Of a DNA stretch of 40,087 nucleotides, positions 10,501 to 18,700 are shown piece by piece. A program made the translations under genes and the position numbers. A model generated the notes under the pieces. It did not search any database. It saw only the letters and a program-made list of their open reading frames with translations, and had not been told where the DNA came from. Position 1 is the stretch's first letter, and each line of letters begins with the position of its first letter. Source of the DNA: Saccoglossus kowalevskii (lineage: Eukaryota; Hemichordata; Enteropneusta; Harrimaniidae); the NCBI RefSeq assembly GCF_000003605.2, contig NW_003155737.1:214561-254647 (forward strand), in the 5' to 3' direction.

Positions 10501-12928
10501 GTAGGTATGATTTAGGGTAAGTATACTTAGTATGTTGCATTATGGGATATAGGTATGATTTAGGGTAAGTATACATAGTATGTTGCATTATGGGATGTAG
10601 GTATGATTTAGGGTAAGTATACTTAGTATGTTGCATTGTGGGATGTAGGTATGATTTAGGGTAAGTATACTTAATATGTTGCATTATGGGATGTAGGTAT
10701 GATTTAGGGTAAGTATACTTAGTATGTTGCATTATGGGATGTAGGTATGATTTAGGGTAAGTATACATAGTATGTTGCATTATGGGATGTAGGTATGATT
10801 TAGGGTCAGTATACTCATCATAATTCCAAAAAATAAACACATGAATGTTTTTTTCATGCAGAACTGCTACAAATGAGGTCAAGTTGGCATGTGAATTCTT
10901 GTGTAAGAAACAAATGTCAGATGGTGGTTGGGGTGAGAACTTTGAATCGTGCGAAAAGAGGCAGTACATAGAGTCAGACAATTCTCAGATTGTCAACACT
11001 GCATGGGCTCTTTTGGGGCTTATGGCTGTAAGGTAATTCAAAACAATTTCTCTTTTATGCAATTTGTGCCAATAATTATCAACACAATTAATTCCTTCGA
11101 GTGGAAGCCAATGTAGACAAAGGGGAAAATGTTTGAGCATGACATACATATGATGTAAATTCATCTAATCAGCAAAGCATGTGACACCTTTAAAGAGGTT
11201 CCTACCTGTGTTTTATATGGTCAGTCGTATTTTAGATTTCAAAATCACTGGCAGAACTGTTAATTTCTTGATTGTTTATACCCATTTAGATACCCAGACA
11301 TATCTGTATTAGAAAAAGGTGTTCAACTCATCATGTCCAGACAGTTACCAAATGGTGATTGGCCACAAGTAAGTATCTCTATTTACATAAACCTCACTTC
11401 CATCATGTCCAGACAGTTACCAAATGGTGATTGGCCACAAGTAAGTATCTCTATTTACTTACACCTCACTTCCATCATGTCCAGACAGTTACCAAATGGT
11501 GATTGGCCACAAGTAAGTATCTCTATTTACATAAACCTCACTTCCATCATGTCCAGACAGTTACCAAATGGTGATTGGCCACAGGTAAGTATCTCTATTT
11601 ACGTACACCTCACTTCCATCATGTCCAGACAGTTACCAAATGGTGATTGGCCACAGGTAAGTATCTCTATTTACGCACACATCACTTTTATCATGTCCAG
11701 ACAGTTACCAAATGGTGATTGGCCACAGGTAAGTATCTTTATTTACGTACACCTCACTTCCATCATGTCCAGTCAGTTACCAAATGGTGATTGGCCACAA
11801 GTAAGTATCTCTATTTACGTACACCTCACTTCCATCATGTCTAGATAGTTATCAAATGGTGATTGGCCACAGGTTAGTATCTCTATTTACATAAACCTCA
11901 CTTCCATCATGTCCAGACAGTTACCAAATGGTGATTGGCCACAGGTAAGTATCTCTATTTACGTACACATCACTTCTATCATGTCCAGACAGTTACCAAA
12001 TGGTGATTGGTCACAGGTAAGTATCTCTATTTACATACACCTCACTTCCATCATGTCCAGACAGTTACCAAATGGTGATTGGCCACAGGTTAGTATCTCT
12101 ATTTACGTACACCTCACTTCCATCATGTCCAGACAGTTACCAAATGGTGATTGGCCACAGGTTAGTATCTCTATTTACGTACACCTCACTTCCATCATGT
12201 CCAGACAGTTACCAAATAGTGATTGGTCACAAGTTAGTATCTACATTTACGTACACCTCACTTCCATCATGTCTAGACAGTTACCAAATGGTGATTGGCC
12301 ACAGGTAAGTATCTCTATTTACATACACTTCACTTCCATCATGTCCAGACAGTTACCAAATGGTGATTGGCCACAAGTAAGTATCTCTATTTACGTACAC
12401 CTCACTTCCATCATGTCTAGACAGTTACCAAATGGTGATTGGCCACAGGTAAGTATCTCTATTTACGTACACCTCACTTCCATCATGTCTAGACAGTTAC
12501 CAAATGGTGATTGGCCACAGGTAAGTATCTCTATTTATGTGCACCTCACTTCCATCATGTCAATAAAGTGATCATGTCCAGCCACAGGTAGTGTCCATTT
12601 TTTTCTGGTTCATTTTTCTTTTTACATACAAACGAGCCAGGTAAAATAAAATATTGGATCTTCTCATACAGAGTACTGTACAATTGTTTTATCCCCACAG
12701 GCAGAACATGTACAGCAAAATGGAGACTGGCTGTTCTTTATTTCCACACCAATCATTCTGTATATTCTCTGTTATATTTTGCAGGAAAACATCAGTGGTG
12801 TGTTCAACAAGTCATGTGCTATTAGCTACACCAGTTACAGGAATGTTTTTCCCATCTGGACGCTTGGTCGGTTCGCAAGGCTTTACCCGGATAGTAATTT
12901 AGTCACACCATCCTTCAATGGTCGTTGA
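1213..12928 (+). CDS. LSS: Lanosterol synthase (oxidosqualene cyclase), C-terminal 438 residues in 12 exons
   Basis: Encodes the enzyme that folds and cyclises (3S)-2,3-oxidosqualene to lanosterol, the first ring-forming step of sterol synthesis, normally a monotopic ER-membrane protein. Exons: 1213-1331, 1818-1915, 2724-2751, 4587-4766, 5032-5181, 5572-5668, 7849-7954, 8654-8719, 10139-10219, 10862-11032, 11290-11368, 12785-12928. All borders are GT-AG and all phases agree. Seen: the acid motif DCTAE (Asp = human D455), and equivalents of human W387, F444, V453, C456, Y503, C533, W581, F696, Y704 and Y707, placed by counting along the human protein from memory. QW motifs include [14 protein letters not shown] and QLPNGDW. 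V453 and F444 favour lanosterol over cycloartenol or parkeol as product. The N-terminal domain and the human H232 equivalent lie left of the window. The family is about 730 residues. Nothing breaks the frame. Three exons carry tandem arrays over their donor sites. Confidence 0.95.
1547..1594. repeat. (AGAC)n microsatellite
   Basis: About 12 tetranucleotide units with one GGAC variant, in the intron between LSS exons A and B. Confidence 0.95.
1818..1915 (+). CDS. LSS: LSS exon B (donor copied by a 93-bp array)
   Basis: Encodes [17 protein letters not shown]...RIADYLW after acceptor cgttcag. The donor is TTATG|gtaagt, with the final Trp codon split TG|G. Bases 1841-1915 of this exon plus 18 intronic bases form the unit of the following minisatellite. 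Only the first donor is productive, because TTA TGG TAA puts a stop straight after the exon frame. Confidence 0.92.
1841..2430 (+). repeat. 93-bp minisatellite built from LSS exon B 3' end and donor
   Basis: Units start at 1841, 1934, 2027, 2120, 2213, 2306 and 2399 (last partial), exactly 93 bp apart. Each has 75 bases of exon B, the donor gtaagt (gtatgt in the 2027 unit) and intronic tatgagtatact. Only the first unit is the functional exon. The 23 5' bases of the exon and its acceptor are not copied. Confidence 0.97.
2724..2751 (+). CDS. LSS: LSS exon C (28-nt microexon)
   Basis: Very short exon between attcag and AAT|gtaagt. Its first G completes the split Trp codon of exon B, then nine codons give LGLDGMKMN, matching the GLDGMKM block of animal LSS. 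Phase and protein both fit, although the exon is only 28 nt. Confidence 0.9.
2828..4260. repeat. Field of degenerate repeats with paired GATGGCCGACTGG/GGCCATTTTG motifs
   Basis: Several diverged copies of a 300-400 bp unit containing AAATGGCTGACTGGTGG-like and GGCCATTTT motifs, 'catatctctgacatg', 'gaccttgatgca' and 'catttttggcattc'. Lies in the 1.8-kb intron between LSS exons C and D. No coding sequence is seen. A related stretch lies at 6828-7385. Confidence 0.7.
4587..4766 (+). CDS. LSS: LSS exon D
   Basis: Sixty codons between atacag and AACAAG|gtaaac, phase 0 at both ends. Starts [12 protein letters not shown] (Trp = human W387) and ends [11 protein letters not shown]. The Gln of YRQM is the human Q436 equivalent. 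Confidence 0.94.
5032..5181 (+). CDS. LSS: LSS exon E (catalytic DCTAE exon)
   Basis: Fifty codons starting [20 protein letters not shown]. Contains the proton-donating Asp of DCTAE (human D455), its Cys partner, and the V453 and F444 equivalents. The residue just before the Asp is Gly where human has Ser. The acceptor is ttgatag and the donor GTG|gtaggt. Confidence 0.95.
5572..5668 (+). CDS. LSS: LSS exon F
   Basis: Encodes [20 protein letters not shown]...NPSEVFG. The Tyr of ATYETKRGG is the human Y503 equivalent. The usual DGGFATYE is DKGFATYE here. The acceptor is tttcgtag and the donor TTCG|gtgagt; ends in phase 1. Confidence 0.94.
6828..7385. repeat. Second field of the same degenerate repeat family
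   Basis: Carries 'aagatggcggattggtggccatttt', 'tgactgatggccatt' and 'ttctgattttcttcaaa' motifs related to the field at 2828-4260. In the intron between LSS exons F and G. Confidence 0.6.
7497..7708. mobile_element. MITE copy 1 (TACTGTAGAATACTTTATTTTC family)
   Basis: About 212 bp. Starts TACTGTAGAATACTTTATTT and ends in a degraded inverted copy. Its interior (ttcgctgaa-gggataattc, tccatacaaaacgc) matches, in reverse orientation, the element at 25902-26099 in the other gene. Confidence 0.8.
7849..7954 (+). CDS. LSS: LSS exon G
   Basis: Encodes [18 protein letters not shown]...KDEIR. The Cys of VECTS is the human C533 equivalent that contacts the catalytic Asp. The acceptor is ctaatcag and the donor TACG|gtaagt. 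Just past the donor, 7962 to about 8008 is a diverged copy of exon bases 7882-7927 (offset 80 bp), an old duplication over the splice site. Confidence 0.93.
7955..8653. other. LSS intron G-H
   Basis: Begins with a diverged copy of exon G sequence (7962 to about 8008). Around 8490-8580 two short similar stretches (agacaggtggtctttata / agacaattggtctttaca) occur. Nothing else recognised. Confidence 0.6.
8654..8719 (+). CDS. LSS: LSS exon H
   Basis: Encodes [22 protein letters not shown], ending in a QW motif (DGSWEG). The acceptor is tttctctag and the donor GAAGG|gtaaga. The next intron holds the mariner relic. Confidence 0.92.
8827..10041 (-). mobile_element. Degraded mariner transposon, 1215 bp
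   Basis: Flanked by a TA duplication (8825-8826, 10042-10043). The inverted ends read ACGAGGGGCG...TAATGCCCCTGACC from both sides; the left end lacks a few internal bases. Contains transposase remnants on the - strand. Length is near the 1.3 kb usual for mariner. Inserted in the LSS intron between exons H and I, antisense to the gene. Confidence 0.95.
8880..9884 (-). pseudogene. Mariner transposase pseudogene
   Basis: The N-terminal helix-turn-helix part starts at ATG 9884 ([20 protein letters not shown], then a [14 protein letters not shown] stretch). The first catalytic Asp region FWDQDG appears near 9310, followed by a stop. The end of the catalytic domain has [10 protein letters not shown] and [16 protein letters not shown]. 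Between these two Asp residues only 27 residues remain, where intact mariner has 34. Frameshifts, stops and this deletion mean no active enzyme. Confidence 0.92.
10139..10219 (+). CDS. LSS: LSS exon I (donor copied by a 48-bp array)
   Basis: Encodes [20 protein letters not shown] then GCRYDLG, after acceptor ctattcag. The Trp of GSWG is the human W581 equivalent. The donor is TTAGG|gtaagt. The last 23 exon bases (from 10197), the donor and 25 intronic bases repeat about 13 times downstream. Later donors would hit TAA at once in this frame. Confidence 0.92.
10197..10812 (+). repeat. 48/51-bp minisatellite built from LSS exon I 3' end and donor
   Basis: About 13 units. Each holds ATGGGATGTAGGTATGATTT plus AGG (exon end), gtaagtata (donor) and about 20 more intronic bases. 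Some units carry a 3-base TAG insertion (51 bp). One early unit has ataagt and has lost its donor. The antisense frame is open across the array but is only a repeat artefact. Confidence 0.97.
10862..11032 (+). CDS. LSS: LSS exon J
   Basis: Encodes [20 protein letters not shown] then [15 protein letters not shown] and ends [25 protein letters not shown] is a textbook QW-type block of the family. The acceptor is ttcatgcag and the donor GTAAG|gtaatt. Confidence 0.95.
11290..11368 (+). CDS. LSS: LSS exon K (donor copied by a 72-bp array)
   Basis: Encodes [20 protein letters not shown] then NGDWPQ, a QW motif, ending in phase 0 at CAA|gtaagt. The last 36 exon bases (from ATG at 11333) plus 36 intronic bases form a 72-bp unit repeated 17 times. 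The LSS frame stays open past the donor to a TAG at 11846-11848. Confidence 0.93.
11333..12571 (+). repeat. 72-bp minisatellite built from LSS exon K 3' end and donor, 17 units
   Basis: Units start every 72 bp from 11333 to 12557 with no indel. Each has 36 bases of exon K (peptide [12 protein letters not shown]), a donor (CAA or CAG before gtaagt or gttagt) and 36 intronic bases. Many later donors match the CAG|GTAAGT consensus better than the genuine first one (CAA|GTAAGT). The frame is open through seven units, and unit 8 has TAG at 11846-11848. Confidence 0.98.
12785..12928 (+). CDS. LSS: LSS terminal coding exon L
   Basis: Acceptor attttgcag, then [20 protein letters not shown] and the tail ending PSFNGR with stop TGA at 12926-12928. 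The Phe of GVFNKS and the Tyr residues of SYTSY match human F696, Y704 and Y707, which line the cyclisation cavity. The C-terminal tail is a few residues longer than the human one as remembered. Confidence 0.95.
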   Translation, partial: ENISGVFNKSCAISYTSYRNVFPIWTLGRFARLYPDSNLVTPSFNGR

Positions 12929-13786
12929 AGCAGGGTTTGTTTTGCAAGGTCAAGTGTTTGTATGAATTTAATACTTGCAGAGTAAAACTGTTCAGCATAT
13001 CATACTTTGAAGGGACACATTTGGCAGCTGGCCTGCTTTTTAATGTCTAGAAAGTTTTTGAAATTTGCAATGATTAAGTACAGTAGGTGCAATCAGCAAT
13101 CAGGCTGTATTTGGTCATTACGCAAAACTTTGATTCAAGTTCATTCAAGGGTTTCCGCTTGGTGTAAATTAATTGTAGCCATGATGGAACATTATGACAG
13201 ATCCTGTAGCATATTGAACTTCGGAACTGTAAAACCGCCTTTGTTGTCACGTGTATTTATGACTTCCTAACATCCACATTTATTCTAAGCAATGACTGGT
13301 AAACCCACAACTGCATACTTTTCTGACAATTCTATTGTTCACCCAGTTTTGTACTTTTTTCCAGCTGCCCATTATATCTTGTGCAATCTTGTGATTACTG
13401 GATAACACTGCATCATATTGTAAAAGCAGTCTTTTAAATAGTTGCAATATTTAGAATGCAAGACCACATAATTATATGCAAGATACAAGTTGCATTCCCA
13501 CTTTGCAAACGAGCTAAACATGAAATGTGACACTATTTTCCCCTCATTCTGTGTGTACTGCAAGATCTTGGTTCTTACACACACGTCAACAAGAGTTAAA
13601 ATTAACTATGGCTCAAACCCAGAGTTTTGCTACACTACTAATGTAATGGTACTTCAAAGAATGCAGCTTTAAGACAATATTGGAGTCACTTACCACATGG
13701 CAGTGCTTTGTCGAGTCTGATCCATAAACACATGGACATACATTATGTATTTTATGAATTCAAACAACTGTATCATTATTTTTACA

Positions 13787-14476
13787 GCAAGTCTCAGAAG
13801 TATTGGGGCAGCCAATTTGCAAACTCGCTAGCGAATTGGCTAACTGCTTAGGTTTTGACTAAACGTTGGCTTTCGAATCCCGTCTGGTAGTCACGCCCAC
13901 TTAAGGCAAATCTATGTAACAGTAGGGGATGATCCTCATACTTTAGGAGCTAATCAACGACGGTCTTACAGTTGGATGGCGATTTCGCTTACAAATATAC
14001 CAGGGAAAGTGTTCTATGCTCTTCATGTCCATACAAAAACGACGAATGGGGTAGATTTTTTCAGTGGTTGGCTTAATGTTACCCCAACGGATTGTTCGAG
14101 TGTGAAATTTTTTGATTTTCTCCCTGATTTATAGGAAACTGTTTCTCAACTAGTCTATTTAGTTTAAGCAGTGTTCAAGATGGTTACCCTCATATAGTAA
14201 ATATCGGTGGATTAATCGCATTTATCACTTGTACGCCAGCTGACTGACCATTTTCGGGCTCAAATCATTCGGGGGAATCCAGACATGTACCAGGCTGCGT
14301 AAAAACATTCTAAAGACCCTAATGCAATATAGACTCGCCAAAGACCCTAATGCAATATAGACTCGCCAAGAGTGGACGCGATCACAAGCTGGCGTCAGCG
14401 AGATTCGAAAGCCAACCAGTTAGCCAATTCACTAGCGAGTTTGCAAATTGGCTGCCCCAATACTTCCGAGACTTGC
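13787..14476. mobile_element. 690-bp element with long terminal inverted repeats
   Basis: The left end GCAAGTCTCAGAAGTATTGG continues for about 60 bp and is mirrored at the right end with only two mismatches (A/G, C/T). After a 19-base insertion in the left arm, TTGGCTTTCGAATC is again shared. No ORF of note. A 28-bp direct duplication lies at about 14312-14367. Target duplication unclear: a TA flanks both sides only if the ends differ by two bases. Non-autonomous DNA transposon. Confidence 0.9.
14312..14367. repeat. 28-bp direct duplication inside the inverted-repeat element
   Basis: Two adjacent copies of a 28-bp sequence containing AAAGACCCTAATGCAATATA. Confidence 0.85.
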
Positions 14477-14607
14477 TATAATGACCATTTGAAAAGCTAT
14501 CGCAATGCATCCTCTGAATATATAGTAGTGTAAATGATACTTTATTTGCTGAATATCACTTACTCAATGGCTTGCTGTAACTTGTAATATTATATTGTGA
14601 AAAGAAT

Positions 14608-14613
14608 AATAAA
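14608..14613 (+). promoter_or_regulatory. Candidate LSS polyadenylation signal
   Basis: AATAAA, the first canonical hexamer on the + strand after the LSS stop codon. Confidence 0.45.
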
Positions 14614-14648
14614 TACTTAACAAAATTTTCATTTTATCTCAGATCAAC

Positions 14649-14654
14649 TTTATT
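14649..14654 (-). promoter_or_regulatory. Candidate poly(A) signal of the PACT gene
   Basis: AATAAA on the - strand, about 1.04 kb past that gene's stop and 35 bases from the LSS signal. Another - strand AATAAA near 15473-15478 would give a much shorter 3' UTR, so the true site is undecided. Confidence 0.35.
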
Positions 14655-15697
14655 GCAGGTACAAATCTGGCAAAAATAAGTTCATATTATTTTTTTATTT
14701 TCCACACATGACACACATCGTACACTCATTCACACAACCGTGGTGGATAAGATAGAAACGCAAAGAATGGATGAAATGATTTTTGGTCCTAATATGCCCC
14801 CTTAGTGATCAATTTTCTACAATTATAAACAAAACTTTAGTCAATTTGTACATACAGAGCATTTATGACTTCATAAAAAAAAAAACATTATTTACAAGAT
14901 TTATCTGGTTCAGGATGAAAGAAAACTTGAAATTTATGAAAAAGGTCACCTGCTCGGGATAACTTACAAAACACATTGGACTAATGTTTACCCACAAAGT
15001 AAAATATAGGATGCAGCGCCATCTAGTGTCAATGTTGTTGCAGCCAATCCTAACCAAGTTAGTTATGGCTGTCTCAGTAAAGCATCAACGAGTATTCAGA
15101 TACAGTGTATGTAAAATTGAATCTTGTTACATAAAAATACATTGATTGCGATAAGCCCAATTGACACTCAAATTTTCCATCAAAGATAGTAACCTAAAGC
15201 GTATCTGAATTACAGATGGCAGCTTGCACATCACAGTAACACACTGCTTGCAGTTTAGGACAAGGATTTTGATTTGAATAGTTTTGTAAAAACAGAGAAA
15301 GGACCTTTATACTTTATAGAAACAATTACATGTACTGATATTTACAGAACAAAATAACATTACAAATGAAATACACATCAATATGTACATCACGGCGGGT
15401 GAAAATAAAGGCACTTTCATAAAAATAAAATTGCAACTTTACTAAAAAAAGAAATTAAGATTTTTATTATAATTATTATATATAAGGTTTGTTTTGCTGA
15501 TTTGTATAATTGAATAGCACCAATCACACTGTTTTCATACACAATTAAGCAACACACTTCTGCTGAAGTTAATTTGTTAATGTATTATTTACAATCACAC
15601 ATACTGAAATACAGCAGAATTCTCAAACATATTTTTCAATAAAAATACAAAATTTCCACATAAGTTATTTGCTCAGTAGATGGTCTGTTTGATAGGG
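14649..15697 (-). other. Probable 3' UTR of the PACT-domain gene
   Basis: AT-rich sequence between the TAG stop (15698-15700) and the distal - strand AATAAA. No coding potential is seen on either strand. Confidence 0.45.
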
Positions 15698-15753
15698 CTA
15701 TCTTTTACTGTACAGTCCACTATACTGCCGGCTATTTCCTCCAACCGTATTAC
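15698..15753 (-). CDS. AKAP9: PACT gene terminal coding exon p28
   Basis: Acceptor gttttttgcag. Encodes GNTVGGNSRQYSGLYSKR and stop TAG (15698-15700). The first Gly codon is split with p27. Confidence 0.88.
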
Positions 15754-18700
15754 CTGCAAAAAACAATAGTGAAAATGTCAAAACCTTGCCATTCAAGAAA
15801 TTAATTTGCACTCTTCATCAAGATGCAATTACAATACTGACCTAAATACATTCTATGTAAATTCTAGACAACCTAACTATAAAATAAACACACTGTTATT
15901 GCAGCTATCTATATTGCGCAGCTCCATTTAATTTACAGACATTGGTCACATTCTTAAATTGCCACGGTCATCGCTCTACGACAGAATGTTCATTTGAAAT
16001 TTGACAACTGTGGCATTTAAAATTTAACATTTGTTACAAATATGAATATGTTTTGTTTTTTTAATTAATAGAGTAAGAGTAAATATGGTATTTTATTTAG
16101 AAATTGTTGAGTTTTATATTGTAATGGTAACTTACCTCTTTGTACTCGTTCTAATCGTGTTTGTAAACTTTCTAATCTCTGTATATAATTACTAAGTGAG
16201 GTATCAGTGCCATCATCAATAGATGTGACAGAATCATCTAACGGTAATGAAGCAGATAACGATGGCACTGTCAATGGATCATTATTCGAAGCACCATGTG
16301 ACCTGCAATGAACATATTAAATTCAGTCTAACATAATGAATAACACAGACATAGCTGAGATTTAAAGTATGCTTTGATGGCAGTTAACTGTCAATGTCCA
16401 TTATCTTGCTGCAATTTATATCATTCTAAAATTTTATAGATGTGGAATGCACATTTCAAAAATCTCATCGAATCGAATCGCAAACCGCAAATCTATTTCT
16501 CTATACAATTTTCAACACATAGATCTTTACTCTTAACTTTGAACAAAACATAAACCAAATGTACAGTTTTATAACACAGTCTGGTGTGAAGTGAATGCAT
16601 TGTCACCTGCCCACTTCTACATCCCTACTACTGCTACCAACCAAAACCAATCACTTTAAGATGAACACATGGTGAACAAGTAACTATATGTATATATACC
16701 TTTGTGATAGGTATGAACTGCGAGGTGAAGGCTGTGTGGCACTACGTGTATGTCTATCTCTGACTGGCGGTGTATATGCTGCATAAGACAACATGTGTGC
16801 ATCTCTGCTTCTGGACGGACTTGGTGTTGAGGTATGAGGCACGGATTGTACTGACAATGCAGTTGGTGTTCCTCCCACTGCTGACGAACCAATCCTTGTT
16901 GCTCTTCTCCATTTACGAACTAGAAATTTTAACCTATCAAGAAGAGACAAGAATGTTAACTTGTTTAGGAAGCTTAGGTGTCTTTTTCTTTTTCTTTCTG
17001 CGAGTATAAAAATAGGTGAATGTGATGCACAGTAGGTCAGGATTGAAATTGTTTTATGAGACAGTTTTAAAATAAAAAGAGTTAAATTTTAGAAACAGAA
17101 AATAAAGGACAACTCACCTGGACACTGCAATGACGACTCTGACAGCACTTCGAAATCTTGTATACGACCTGGGATGCCTGGAACGTCTTTGTAGGTCTGC
17201 AGGTGATGGATAAGCACCCATCTTAGCTATCATCGAGAGAGTAGCTTGCTCACAGTCATGAAAACCACCCAGTAGTAAAAGTAAATATTTTTTCTGATAC
17301 ACCAATGCTTTACGGAAACTCTCAGCTCGCAGGTATTTGCCATACATGCGCTGCAACTATACACAATGAAAAACATAGAAAGTCACACACTAATAACATA
17401 GATAAATTCAGAGGTGTAACCCAATGTGTCTTGCACATAACAATAGAGGGAGCCCTTATTATACCCAATGTTATTAATCCACTTCATACAAGATCAAATC
17501 AATAAATAGTTTTGGGAAATAATTTCTGAGATGAATTTTATAGATCCCTGTTAATTTATAGATTTTTATAAGAGTACAGTAGCTATAATCTGGTTCAAAT
17601 ATAAATCAGAAAACAATATCAAAATAATTTTAAGAAAAGGATATTTCCCTCATCACTGATAAAGGTTTGACAACACAATGTATTATGCTGATAAGCAAAT
17701 ATGATTTTCTTTGTAGAAGCAACTAAGCCAAAGAAAAAGTCAGTTTACTTTTGCCTGTTGTGTCTCTGATGGTTGACTAAATTCTTGTTGTTGCTGTAAC
17801 GTCTCTCGTTTCATGGCTTCATGTCGATATTCAGACTTCAAACGAACAATTTCTGACTCGGCCTCCTGTAGAGCTCTTTGGTTAGCTAGTCTTTCTCTGG
17901 CCCAAGCAGCTCTCTCAGTAGCTAAGATGGTCTCTGCACTGTCTAGAGATTTCTTTGTGTACTGAAATTGACAAGGTGAAATGAAATATAAATTAAAAGA
18001 ATGTTACCAAACCATTCAAGACATAGCCTGTTGAAAGTCTCCGTAGAAAGCCAGTGTCAGTTCTATCAATTTGGTAAGGCAAAATCTGTTATTATTTCTA
18101 TTTATATTTTCTAATTCTATTTACCATAATAGATGAGCCACAATGCCTCCAATTTTTAATAGTTACTCCACACACTCATAAACAAACCCCCTTAGCTGTC
18201 TCATCATTAGCACAAACAACTAAAGAGTCTTTTAATTTGCATTTTCCTTACTTTAATCATCTTTGTCAAGATGGAGGGGGGAGGGGAATCTAAAAATACT
18301 CACATGGTCCAGCTCTGATTCCTTTTGCCTATACTTCCAAACCTCTTCTTCTAACTTTGCTAAGGCTCCCCTCAGTTCTGTTTTCTCCTCACTGAGTCGG
18401 GACACAAATGTGGTCAGATCAGCGTTTTGTTTTAACAGCCTTGCATTCAGATTGGACATGGCTGGTGATCCATCAGTTGGGTCTTCCTACAGAAACAACC
18501 ATTATACAAATTAGATTGTACATCATTAGGTATCCATCAGAGTTTATTTTTAATTATCTATTTGAGATAGTTTCTAAAAGTTAATGACCAAAGTAAAATA
18601 TTCACACAAGTTTATAATATTCACAAATATGTCTCTAGTAAAATTAAACAATGACGAGATACTATAACAAGTACCAGGAATCAACACATGGCTGCCACAT

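Larger units (their letters stand above)
12929..14630 (+). other. Probable LSS 3' UTR and flank
   Basis: No further coding sequence is seen after the LSS stop. The first canonical AATAAA on this strand lies at 14608-14613, so the 3' UTR may be about 1.7 kb and include the 690-bp inverted-repeat element at 13787-14476. Short ORFs here have no recognisable product. The transcript end is inferred from the poly(A) signal only. Confidence 0.5.

Noticed and set aside
10187-10981. 264-codon antisense ORF ([14 protein letters not shown] repeats)
   Set aside because: Antisense reading of the exon I junction array plus part of exon J; a repeat artefact.
11909-12571. 220-codon ORF of [12 protein letters not shown] repeats as a separate gene
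   Set aside because: It is the continuation of the exon K array beyond the in-frame stop; only the first copy is proven LSS exon.
1-12571. CRISPR-like arrays
   Set aside because: The repeats are head-to-tail without unique spacers, and the window is clearly animal nuclear DNA.
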